64,000 nucleotides of DNA, taken from Symbiodinium sp. CCMP2592. Lineage: Eukaryota > Sar > Dinophyceae > Suessiales > Symbiodiniaceae. Positions 1 through 10,587 of this stretch are shown piece by piece. Position numbers and translations under genes: made by a program. Location of the stretch: the NCBI GenBank assembly GCA_905221615.1, contig CAJNDT010003813.1, positions 131,501-195,500 of the forward strand. The letters are read 5' to 3'. Position 1 is the stretch's first letter. Every line of letters starts with the position of its first letter. The notes below the pieces were generated by a model. That model was not told the origin of the DNA and ran no database searches. It saw only the letters and a program-made list of their open reading frames with translations.

Positions 1-1690
1 AGGCTGCACCAGCATGCTGAGGCCCAGCAACACCGCGAGCGCCTTCCAAGCACAGCATCTGTTAGTGTAGGCTTGGCTTCTCAACTCGGGCAATCTTCGA
101 TTCTGCCAAGCAGCTGACAGGGCAGCACTCCTGGAAAGCACTAGGGGCTCTTCCTGGACTGCACCGAAGAGGTTCCGGTCAACCCGAGGCCGAAGGCTCT
201 TCAGGACCTCCTCTCTCGGCAAGTGTCCTGGCTGCAACCTGCACTGCCGCGGGTGTCTACCCATGAAGAGTGACAGCACTATTCATGCCGGTTACATCTG
301 CCCACATCATGCCACGGCACCAGGCAACGCTCCAGGAATAGGATACCAAGCCCAGTGCCACCTGATACGACATGCTTCAGAAAGCTCTGCACACCGTGCC
401 TGGGCGAAAGCAGACCCGAATCTGCACGCTTTTGGGTTCTGACACCATGGAAGTGTCTTGTTGGTGCACCGTGCTGTCTGTGCTCCACCGCGTGTTGGTG
501 AGGGATGAGGCGCTACCGGGGCACCATCGGCGGAAGGCACCATCTTCGGGTGCCGGAGGCCATCGCCGTCCTGTCAAGCGCTTCAGGGAAGGTGGCTGCT
601 AGCTGCTAGCTTTGCGAAGACTCGGGAAGTCGTCCTGTGGACATGCCGCAAGCAGATGCATTAGACCCTCAAGGCTTGTGTTTCAGGGCCTGAACATCGC
701 CGACCCGGACACCCTGCAACTTTCAGCTCCCCGCGCGAACCTCGCGAGCTGCGAAGCGTTTCTCTGAAGCAACTTCCTTTTGATCCGAAAGGGAAGGAGA
801 AGGAGCAGCTCCATCTCGGGCATCTTGCTCGCTCAGGAAAAGAGCCAAAGCTCCAAGACTTCTTTTCCCCTAGGCGGTCAAGATCTGTTCCACATCGCCG
901 GGGGGATAAAGCATGCTCTACGCACAGCTCGCGCTGAAGCTTGCGGAAGCAGCCGACCTGACCTTGACCCTTAGGCCCTTGCAGCTGCTAGTAGAATTGG
1001 ACGCAGAGGATGTGGCCGACCGTTTGTTCTCTGTCACAACGGCTGGTGGCTACCCATAGTTACTTCAACATTTCAGACTTCACGGTAACGACTCTCTCGA
1101 CAAGCGCATTCGTTGCTTCTAAACACACCCTCGAAGTGCGCATCTGGGACCGTTTTCGAATTAGACCTCGACAACTGTTGCAGACCGTTTCGGATTTGTA
1201 ATCACTTTTCCACCTGTTTCAATGTACTTTCAATCTTCGAGTTCAATGCAAACATGTAATGAACGCCAAACAAGCACCATTCAAACCGATTCACCAAGTG
1301 TGATGGGATACATATACAGCTTCCTTACATCTGCATATTGCTTGGAGAGGCTATCTTCTGAGATTCAGACTTGCAGGACGCAAGATAGCCCTGTGACGCT
1401 CACAGGAGATGCCAAACGCCATGAACCCTAAAATGATATAGGTGCTTTGCGATGCTCGTGCATTCGTGGATGCCTCAGGCTCTAGAGATCACCCTACCAC
1501 AAGAAAAAAACTAGCAAAGTCAACTGATGTAATGGCGCCAACAGCTTAGCAGTCTCTGCTTGGGTCCTTTCAGTCGGAGCTAGGGAACTAAGACCATGAA
1601 GAGTGTCGGTCAACCAGACTGCGCAAAATCCAAAACCAACAGAATCCATGGTTCGAATGCCTTCGCTGCTTCTGCTCCCTGGTGCAAGTG
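1..1690. other. no gene recognised
   Basis: I see no convincing exon here on either strand. Short open stretches exist in all frames but have no family motif. The sequence resembles the 2-6 kb region in composition, and the minus strand could hold the 3' part of the protease gene or a neighbour. No repeat array is visible. Confidence 0.4.
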
Positions 1691-1694
1691 CGTC

Positions 1695-2780
1695 TTAGAT
1701 CCTAGACATCGACATCAGCTCAGGCCGTAGTAGCCTCGGCTGGTTTGGTGGATTTTTCCGGCAGCATGAGGGCTCAGTCGCAAAACGACACCACAGGAAT
1801 GGGAATGGCTGCTTTGAAGTGCCGAGCAGCGGCACCTTCACTGCCCCAGAAAGGGCCTCCCTGGAGCGCTCCGACTTCTTGAGGTGCAGGAACGCCAGAT
1901 AAAGAAGCGATGACATCGATGCCCAGAGAGCCAAGCAAGCCCAGAGAGGGACGGGGGCCAAGGGGGATTCTGCCGAGCGGAGCGAAACCGGTCTGGGCGA
2001 GACCGGCCTGTAAGGAAACATGGCGACCTCCTTCCGGTTGAAGCTATGCACCGCATAGACCTCAGCCGACTCAACGCCCGCTCGCGCAGCACTTAGTATC
2101 TCAGGAGCGAGAACCGGAGATGAGAGCCTAAACCTCCAGACACCACCAACCCTGATTCGAAGCTTATTGCTTCCCTCCCTCTCCGAGTAGGCCCTCTCCC
2201 TGCAGGTGTGCTTTCCTTTCAGGCCAGATTCGTTACGCAGAAAGGAATCTCCCAAGATCCAGATGCCCTGATTCGAAGCCGACAAGCCGGTCCTGCAGAA
2301 GTCCTGGCAAAGCCAAATGCAATTTCTGATAAACTCTCGCGGCTCGTTACGATTTTTACTAAAATCACCGCACTGAAAAAAACCTGGGCCGAGACTGAAT
2401 ACGATGGACGGCCGTCCTCACCATGGATTGTTGCCGCCTTCATGAACAACTCTGACATCTCCAGGCGGATGAGTTGCTCGTCGAAATAGATGCTCAGCGG
2501 TGTCGCCTTAGCTTCACTGCCAGTGGCTTCAGTGGGAGTAAGAGAAATTTGGTGTCTGACAGATCTTCGTTTCGGATGCAGATGCCGCTTGGCCCATGTC
2601 CCTGGCAAGCACGAGCAGCGATGTTGGATGGCCTGACTAGGACCAAGGAACCTCAGTCCTCCATGATGCCTGAAAAAGACAAGTTGCGGAGTTGGCCAGT
2701 GAGCAGGGGCAGAGGAGCTCAATCCCCGCATTCAAGAAGCACTCCTCCAACACGGCTGTCCCGAAGAGCCCCAGCGTCAC
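1695..2780 (-). CDS. aspartic protease (pepsin family A1), C-terminal exons
   Basis: The diagnostic stretch is G-I-W-I-L-G-D-S-F-L-R at about 2267-2237, the C-terminal signature of pepsin-family proteases (W-I-L-G-D-x-F-L-R). An acceptor CAG precedes it and a GTAACG donor follows. Upstream, at about 2509-2422, is a plausible exon reading TPLSIYFDEQLIRLEMSEL, in the place where A1 proteases have the strand after the second active site. Downstream, at about 2071-2010, VYAVHSFNRKEVAMF fits the family's terminal Y-x-V-F-D-x-x-x-x-x-V-G-F segment. A hydrophobic span (VPLWACLALWASMSSLLYLA) then suggests a C-terminal membrane anchor. The junction phases between these exons are not fully resolved. 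N-terminal exons of the same family lie at 62.5-61.1 kb on the same strand, so this is probably the distal part of one interrupted gene. A second paralogous gene, or a pseudogene, is the alternative. Confidence 0.65.
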
Positions 2781-2789
2781 TGTGACAAA

Positions 2790-3560
2790 CTCACCTCTCA
2801 GAACACACAGACAGAGATCAGGCGGGGTGTGTACTCAGGGAGCCACGAGCCTGCTGGGATCGAGATCAATGACGTGCCGGTATCTAGGCATGCCAGCACT
2901 GTTCGATCGAAGTTGCCCGCGGTGAGGACTTGCAAGACGTACAGGATCAAGAGGATGACAACTCAGCATCAGCATGCTTCTCAAGCAAGTCCTTACAACC
3001 GAAGTGATTCAGAGCATGACAACAGAAAAGCTATGTCAGCTCAGAATCAGAGATAGCTAAGGGCCCGCCTTAGCTGAAACCAGATAAGCTCATGCTGTGC
3101 GGAGAACATGCCTCCACATCTTCAATCCCAACCCCGACGTCCAACCCTCACATTGAGCGGCGAGGGTGTGCGTGGGTGCCGTTTTGGCAAAGACTCGGTT
3201 CATCACAAATGGTTGAATAAATGATGGTATAAGCTCGCACCCATCATTGTGTTTTGCTCACATGCGTGCGGACTCACGGAGTCACAAGGATAAATCTTGC
3301 ATGATACCAGTTTGTATCACTGCAGTATCACGGTCTACATGATCTGATCCGAGGCCCACCTGCGCCCGACCAGCCAAGGTGCGCCAGGCAATACCGTTGT
3401 CCCAAAGACCGGAGGCTGTACAAGCCTGCAGCGATACACCAAAGGGGCACAGGGCTCGTTCGCAGAAGTATTTCAACGTGCTTGCACTGATGGCGCAGGT
3501 CATCTGCGTTGTTGCGATGATGATCATACTCCAACGTGTGTTGCCGCTCTCGTCCTGGCT
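2790..3560. other. no gene recognised
   Basis: Probably intronic if the protease gene spans the window. I see no motif, array or structured RNA here. Confidence 0.35.
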
Positions 3561-3566
3561 CTTGTC

Positions 3567-3905
3567 CTTCACGACGACTACGACCAGGTGCCTACGACCA
3601 CGACGACTACGACTACGATGAGGACGACGACTGCGACGACAACTGCTACGAGTAGTACGAGGACGACAACAACCACCATTACCACCACTGCTACCACTAC
3701 TGCTACTGCCACTGCCACTACCACTACCACTGCCACGACCACTGCGACTGCCACTGACACTGCCACTACTGCTGCTGCTACTGCCACTGCCACTGCCACT
3801 GCGACTGCTGCTGCTACTGCCACTGCCACTGCCACTGCGACTCGACTGCTACTGAGACTGCCACTGCGACTGCGGCTGCTGCTGCTGCTACTGCTACTGC
3901 TATGA
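3567..3905. repeat. degenerate ACN trinucleotide / CACTGC hexanucleotide repeat
   Basis: About 340 bp of trinucleotide-periodic sequence. It begins with CGACTACGA-type units and grades into CACTGC and GACTGCTGC units. The long Thr/Ala-rich and Val/Ala-rich open frames through it on both strands are a by-product of the repeat. Confidence 0.9.
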
Positions 3906-6120
3906 CGACCACCTACTTCTGCAGAAATTACTACTCACTTGTGGCCCAGCAGCAACAAAGCAGCACGATCAGGTGTAGCAGCGTGAGCAACAAGTAGGAG
4001 AGGCGTAACTTCCATAGATGTGGCGCTGTTGCCTGCCACTGGGCTGAGCAAGCGACAAGCTACTCTACTTTGAATCCCTCCGGGCGCCCCGGAACCCCCG
4101 CTTCAGAAGTGGCAAAGGATCTCTGGTCTTGGGAAAGCATGGTAACCATTGCTGCTTCCTTTGCCAGAAGCTGGTTGGAACCCGACAGCCCCGACAAGTA
4201 GCCGAGCCAACTCCGCTCCACACATCGCTCAGCATCGCAACAACCACGCGGAAGGGACATTTCCCACGAAGGAAAACATCCCCTGGACGCGTGCCGGAGA
4301 TAAAGAGAGCAAATCCGAGCGTGGGCTCGCGAGATCAGGGAGACGGAGCTTCTGCCGGCACAATAGGTGTGCTGGAGGCTAGTCCACACGTTAACCGCAT
4401 ATCCAATTTGGGAATGCATTGTGACCTTCAGCAGCTGAAACACATATCGCCACCGGCGATACACATGCTCACAGGCAAGTGCATTTTTTCCCAGACATCT
4501 CCGGTTGTCTTTGGTGATGGTCTGCCAAGCAAATTATGTCGTCCAGCTACACATTTCCTAACGGCAACATGTACTGCACTCACCCACTTGCCATGCTTTG
4601 AGTGGTGTTGGTGTTGTGCCAGGGTTTAGTCGGCCGGCATCGGCACTGACGCCTCCTGGGACACAACTGTCTTGCGATGTATCTGCGATGTGGGAATGTG
4701 CATTGGCCTTGATTCTGCTACAAGCAGGTATTGCCAAATGTGTTGGCTGCACTCTGTTTTTTCTATGATTTCGGGCGTCAGATTGGCTTGGACACTGGAG
4801 CCACACACAATTCACAGATGAACCACGTCATCCAAAGCAACATACAAATGGTCAGCGAATCACGCAGAGATCACAGAAGCACAGCAGACAAATCACGGAT
4901 GTATTTCTTCCCAAGAGGCTTAGGGAGATACCGGACATGGCAATCTCAAGAGAGACTTGTGTGTCCTGTCGCAATTCAGTTTCCTGCGCTTTTTGAAGTA
5001 TACACTCTCTGAAACCTTCCCATCCACAGTGCACAGGCAGAGCTGGTATTTTCAGCCAAAAATTATAAAACAACAAAACAAAAGGCATCCGCATGCAGAC
5101 CGCTCTTGTACCAGGACAGATCGCTGGTGGAAATCCAACAGCGCTTCGATCCTGAAAAATCTCTGTACGCACACTACTGACCACAAAACCCCTCGAAAAA
5201 CTCAGCTCCTCTGTTTTCAGAAAGCAGCGAAGTACAAGCTTGTGCTTATCTGCACAACAATGTGTTTTGATATATCTCTTTCTGACATATTTTACTGAAT
5301 AAACTACTTAACACTTAGATGAACCCGAAAAATATTGGGTTTCGGAATAGCTTACCACAAATTGCAAAAAAAACTCAGGTGTCCAGCTGCACGCGGAGCT
5401 ACACCCAGAGGCCCGAGGCATCCGGGACCCAGAGGTTTGAAGCCTCCATGCTGGCAGCCGTGTATGCTTGCAACTCGCGTGGGGGGGTTCATTGGCTGCC
5501 TGGCGCGTTTTGTGTTTTGTGTTCCTCTCCCCCCACCCACGCACCACCCCACCCCAGGCCTCCCTCCAGGCATACAGGCTTGACGCTGCAAAGCCCTGGC
5601 CGTAGGCACATGTTTCTGAAAGCATATCATTGCTTGAAATTTGCTCGATATACCAAAGCGAGATGCGGTTGCCTGCCTGCAAGTACATGTTAAAATCTTT
5701 CTCCATCACATCTAGTGTGGATCCCGTCGAGAAATGAACCTGTATGTGGCGATAAACATCTACAGTATATATGCATATATCTGTCTTTCGTTGTGTATTT
5801 TGCACGAAATTCAGAAAATACATAAACAGAACACATAGGTTTCAATTAATGGAATCCATTCATTGCCATACTGGCAAACAAGATGCTCGAGCAGCAGGAC
5901 AACCCCAGCCGGGGAAGCGCTGCGCCCACTTTGGTGGGCTTAGCAAGCCACCGCGCTCTGCGCACCACATCCATGCGTCACACTTCACTTACTGCCCTAT
6001 GATGTGGGTTACACAGCATCATGCCGTCGGCGCACTTTTCAACCCTAGCGGTTCACAGTTTTCCTCATCACAGATTTGGTCGACACAGACGTTTACCTAC
6101 GTGGGGAAGCACTTTAGTTA
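3906..6120. other. no gene recognised
   Basis: No coding family, satellite or RNA gene is recognisable. There are A/T-rich patches around 5.0-5.35 kb and 5.75-5.85 kb and a C-rich patch near 5.52-5.58 kb. This looks like intron or intergenic filler left of the LINE. Confidence 0.35.
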
Positions 6121-6442
6121 GCCATGGCAGCGGCGCCCTCGCCCGAGCACGCCATGGAAGCTGCGCCGCCCGAGGGCGAAACTCCTCCGGGAGGCATAGC
6201 GCTGACACGGCCGACCACGATCTGCGGACCATGGTCCCATGCTCCTGACCCTTGGCAACAGAAGAGGCGTGGAGGCCTAGACCCAGTGCATTCCATTGAA
6301 CCTCCAAACCGACGTGCCCTACACTGCTTCTCCTGCAATAACCCTAGCTCCTTTGTATACTCTAAATTACCCACACTTGCGTTGAGAGGCCCTCTAGACG
6401 AACTACCCCGACGACGACCACTTACCTTACACCAACGTATTA

Positions 6443-6463
6443 TATCAGGCGACGCGCCTGATA
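6443..6463. repeat. perfect hairpin in a repeated block of the LINE 5' region
   Basis: TATCAGGCG and CGCCTGATA form a 9-bp perfect stem around ACG. A closely related phrase around it occurs twice (GACGACGACCACTTAC at about 6410 and 6474), so the hairpin sits between two direct repeats. It could be a structural part of the LINE 5' end or a separate short repeat. Confidence 0.6.
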
Positions 6464-7554
6464 AACCTTTTAGACGACGACCACTTACGCTACAACACAC
6501 CAAGGTATGCCCCGAGGTGTTTCACACTTGCTTTTTGCAGCCCTACCTTAGGACACTGTGAGGCCACCAAGGCAGTGAGAGCAGTGACGGTGGCTACCGA
6601 CGTTTCACCCTCAGGTTCACCTCTACACCTTTTCCAGAGTGCACGCCTCCTGCTGTTGGGCTTTTGAGTTTCTTAATGCACAGGAAACCTTTGCACTCGG
6701 GTCTCCCCCAAATTCACTCCGAGACCGCAGCCCCGCTCGGCACCCAGCGAGTGACTTGTTCAGTTTTTACTAGTGGCTCAAATAAACTCTCCCACGCCCT
6801 TAACGGAAACATGCACGCATCTCCCGGTAACTAAGCCCAAGCCGCATAGCAAGCTGTGGCGAAACTCCTTGTATTTGCCCACCGGAATGACGGTCTTTAG
6901 ATATCAGTTTTATGGTTGGGTTCTTTGCGGCTCCATGCCACCCGTCGAGAGGAATGCTTCGAAATAGACACGGCGCGGTCCATTTGCAAACCATTATATG
7001 GGAGCGGTGGCCTCCACGATAGGCGAGCCGGGAAGCTGCTGGCCTCTTTTGGAACTGTACAGAAGCAACTCCCGGCCAGCTGCCCGAATGGCACACTCAC
7101 GTTATGCATCCAATTCTAAGAAGACCGGGAGTAACGTAACTCCCGCCTTGGCGGAGACAGAGACAGGTAGCCACTTACGTTATCTACGCTTACGTTGTCA
7201 ACCAGGGGCTGCCCCAGCGACAGCATCCAGAGCAAACGGCTACCAACACCGCGGAGCTCACGGGGCAACGCTTAGAGGCCAGCGCTCGCAAGAAGCGCAA
7301 CCTCGGCGATATGATCTCTGGCAAGCGCGTTGGCGCGCTAATCGCCAGGATTATAGACAGTGGAAATCCCATCAAAAGGACGTTGCCCTGAAGGTGCACG
7401 GCAACACAAGTCCGCCCCCGACCTACCTGAAGCCAACCAGTCAACAGAGACTCCAAAGACGCTTCAACTCGGCCCAAGCCCTTTCAACAACAGCTGTTAT
7501 CAGTCAAATTCGATCTTCGGCGTCCAACCTATCTCTACTCCCACCTGGGGACCC

Positions 7555-8340
7555 GACTTAACATTAGCACCTGGAACCTTGAAGGCCTAAAGGAAGTCGC
7601 CCAATATGATATGATACTCCGACGAAGATACAAGAAAGCAAACCTCTCTTCTTTGCGCACAAGAAACCAAGTCAAACTCCTGTCATCCTTTTCCGGAAAA
7701 ACGTTGGGAGATCTTATATACTTTCAGGTACGCCGAAAGGACACCCACCATGGTGTTGTCTTCTTGTTTCTCCTTTGTTACGGTCCCATGTTCGGGATTT
7801 CAAACCGCATTCTTCGCGAATATGTCTTACCTGAAACACTCTTCCTCACCCTATCGCTATTGTTAACATCCACGCTCCAAGTACGGTCGACATCCCTGAG
7901 GCTGATCGCACCCGAAAGTCCCAGTTCTGGGAGGAGTTGGAAGATCTGCTGCTTAACCATCCCACTTGATCGTAATGGGCGGCGGTAGTGCCCGACTTGA
8001 ACCTAATATCGACCCCACCAATATTCATGTAGGACCACCTGTCGTAGGTAGACGGCAGACCATTCCCGAGGTCGAACGGGACTTAAAAGCTCTCATTGAG
8101 CTCTTTGAATACCTATTATATCATTCCCCTTTTGAAACAAGGAAAGCACGTACGATATACAATGATTCCCAATATTCTCTGTCTCTTCTCCTTGGCTCTT
8201 CCATTCCCACCACACATCATCAACTGGTATTTCTGGCCCAACAGTATTTTACGGTTCTACGTTGCTGTTATAAAGTTCGGATTCTCAAAGTACCCTCCCA
8301 TGAGGCCATACCGGGACAATGAGCTTGCAGATACCATCGC
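7555..8340 (+). pseudogene. LINE endonuclease domain (degenerate)
   Basis: After an open stretch ending in the 7.5 kb region, the phrase L-N-I-S-T-W-N-L-E-G-L starts the domain, as in APE-type LINE endonucleases (S-x-W-N-V-x-G). A shifted frame gives N-I-H-A-P-S-T-V-D (about 7860-7890), matching the usual N-I-Y-A-P. Near 7966-8040 comes D-P-T-N-I-H-V-G-P-P-V-V-G-R-R-Q, which follows the G-D-F-N-A motif in this type. Several frameshifts and stops make it non-functional. Confidence 0.7.
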
Positions 8341-8559
8341 TAAACGGGGAGTTACATCCTTCGGCTCCTTGGGTCGTTTCTTCTTCCCTGGTTCCGCCTC
8401 TCTTCGACCCCCACATGTTGGCTTCGACCAACAAACCTGGACATCTTTATGACTGTCTCACAAGATGATCACTTTTCACTTTCCAAAACAAAGGTAAACA
8501 CTCCACTGACACCCACCCTACCTCTGGCAGCCAATAAGCCGTGGATTACTCCCCCATAC

Positions 8560-9574
8560 CCTACACCTCATTCATGTTTTTCAAAAGAACTCCTTCTCAG
8601 ATACTGACGCTCTTAAAGCTTCACGAAACGCCATTAAAAATCAGCGAGGCGCGACAAAAAACTCCATTGCACAAAACCTCCAACATGACTTCCGTGATTG
8701 TGCCGTACAACAGTGGTCTCACAGGGCGTCAGATCCGGTCGGAATTCCGCCCAAAGGCAGCTGGAGCTATAACCTCCACAACAGGCTTGTCTCATCTTCT
8801 CAACGAGCCTCCACATTTGCAGACTACCTCCCCAAGAAGATATGGCACTCAGAAGTGGATCCCATACTTAAGCTATGTCTACTGTCGCACTATAGCCAAT
8901 GTTACGAAAAGGCGCAAGTCCCCCCCTCCTTCCTGGTTTTTGTTTCTGAGGTTGTCATGATCATTAAGAATATCCAAACAAACTCACGCTTCTTTTCCAA
9001 TTGTCGGCCTATCTCGCTTACCTTATTTCCTACCCGATCTTTGCTTCGATGTTGCAGCAGAAACCAGAACGCTCTTTGGACCCTAGAATAAGAGACTGAC
9101 ATTTCGGTTTGAGAAAAACCGCTCGACCACTCAACCAACACATGTTATCCGTCGCCTCTTTGAAGTCTTCGCACGCCAAAATTATCCTTTCCCTTGCATT
9201 GTTTATAGACTGGAGTCTTGACTCCGTACCTTCAGAGCCATAGAAGCCGCCATTGAATCTATGGGCGTCCCCCCCACCAGACAAGCTGTTATGGCACTCT
9301 ATGCACACACCACCTTTCCAGTGAAAGATTCCTCGCAAAAACCTACATTTCGCCTTTTCTCATCATATATATTCGGCTTCGTTCTGACCCACCTCTTTTA
9401 TGACGTCGAAGTCGACTACCAGACAAACTTCGGACAAATCTCCGGGGGTATTTCATGTCTCCCCCGTATGGGACCTAAAATATAGTATGCCAACGACACA
9501 GTACTCCTCTCGTGTTCAGCGGAGCAGCTAACTGACCCTCAATGAAATAAATGTGAACACGAACGCTTACACTC
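8560..9574 (+). pseudogene. LINE reverse transcriptase domain (degenerate)
   Basis: Recognisable blocks in shifting frames are N-C-R-P-I-S-L (about 9000), R-R-L-F-E-V-F (about 9150), the thumb-side phrase A-V-M-A-L-Y-A-H-T-T-F (about 9285) and Y-A-N-D-T-V-L-L-S (about 9487). The last is the catalytic Y-A-D-D box with the first Asp changed to Asn. K-C-E-H-E-R-L-H-S follows and then the frame ends at the junction with the giant element. The changed active site and frameshifts show that it is dead. Confidence 0.85.
9568..9574 (+). repeat. target-site duplication, left copy (TACACTC)
   Basis: TACACTC lies exactly where the LINE reading frame breaks (codons for L-H-S). The same 7 bp recur at 57159-57165, where the frame resumes as H-S-S-Q-R. 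The duplication could be one base longer with a mismatch. Confidence 0.75.
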
Positions 9575-9637
9575 AATATGCTCGTTTGTAGGGTTGGATC
9601 CGCGGGGGCTGGATCAGTGGGCTTGGCAAAAACCAAA
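9575..9637 (+). repeat. left terminal inverted repeat
   Basis: From 9581 it reads CTCGTTT, two variable bases, AGGGTTGGATCC, two variable bases, GGGGGCTGGATCAG, one variable base, GGG, and then less regularly AAAACCAA near 9630. The reverse complement of 57150-57091 has the same blocks in the same order and spacing. Six bases lie between the target duplication and the aligned repeat. Confidence 0.8.
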
Positions 9638-9799
9638 GTTATCAAAATCAGAAGTCAACCTGAACAAAGACTTATTGGATACGTTACGACACGGTAGGTT
9701 TGTCCAGAATTAATGTAACTGGAGATTTGCAGACACTGAAAATTGTTGAGAAAACCATGAAAAAATGTAGTATTATTTCTGTCCAAGCCGGTGTGTGAA

Positions 9800-10130
9800 C
9801 AGAGCAACCGGAAGCTGTGCCATTCCAGTGACTCCTTGCACCGACATTGGCACGTCGGGCAAGGTCACACTAGATGGCTGGCCTTTGTGTCCCCAAGCAA
9901 GGAAACTTGATGGCTCTTCGGGTGAGAGCCCGGCAACACCAACAGGTTTTCGCAAGGCTGAGGACGTCTGTGCAAGAGCCGGCAGAAGCTGCAAAGGTGT
10001 GACTCCCAAATTGTCAACAAGAAATTGTTCCTCAAGTGTGTTCACTTGTGCCATGCCACTGACCCCTTGCACCGACATGGGCACATCGGGCAAGGTCACA
10101 GTGGATGGCATCTATTGTTTCCTCACACTG
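9800..10130. repeat. two copies of the dispersed TLPD-GMAQ repeat
   Basis: Two blocks (about 9825-9890 and 10048-10112) share TGCCATKCCA ... GGGCAAGGTCACA ... GATGG. Read on the minus strand they encode V-T-L-P-D-V-P-M-S-V-Q-G-V-x-G-M-A-Q twice in one frame. The same phrase recurs inside the 1,578-residue gene and near 28.4, 47.7 and 50.0 kb. The rest of 9.64-10.58 kb shows no gene. Confidence 0.75.
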
Positions 10131-10587
10131 CTCAGAACAACCTGTCAACTTAAACAGGTTGCTGCAAGGTTGAGGAAATCTTGAGTCAGCATGGCATTGC
10201 TTGGCAAGGTTGACGATTCGAATTGAGGAAATCTTGAGGAATCCTCCTCAAGTGGGGCAAAGAAGGCAAGAACGACGTCCAAGGCCCTGATTTGCCGGCG
10301 CATACTCATTCACTGAAAGAGCCATATCAATTCTGTTCCTCCAAGTGTGTTCACTGAGACAGCCACATCGACATAAGGCTGCAAGCAAATCAGACTTGTG
10401 TCTCAATTGTTATGCAACCTTCTCATCAGTCATCGCACTGTTTTACCTGTGTTGCTGCATGGCCTGCTGTTGCTGTTGTGTCACAGCATTCACACCCCAA
10501 AAACCAGTCACAGCAGATTGGCTTGAATAATAAAAAGCATGCAGCTCAGTAAGCTATGAAACGTATTTTGGCTGACGAAGCGGATCG

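Larger units (their letters stand above)
6121..9574 (+). mobile_element. decayed LINE (non-LTR retrotransposon), 5' portion
   Basis: A degenerate plus-strand LINE. It may start at an ATG at 6124 (MAAAPSPEHAMEAAPPEG...) and runs through an AP-endonuclease-like region and a reverse transcriptase, with many frameshifts and stops. It stops abruptly after K-C-E-H-E-R-L-H-S at 9574. The rest of the same reading frame resumes at 57159. The 5' boundary is a guess from the first open stretch that reads like the family. The element is dead, and its interest lies in recording the insertion of the giant element. Confidence 0.8.

Noticed and set aside
3578-3905. Long Val/Ala-rich and Thr/Ala-rich open frames
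   Set aside because: They come from the trinucleotide repeat and have no non-repeat sequence supporting a protein.
4780-4830. Plus-strand D-T-G-A-T as an aspartic protease active site
   Set aside because: It is on the opposite strand from the protease exons, and no flanking hydrophobic strand or downstream family motif is present.
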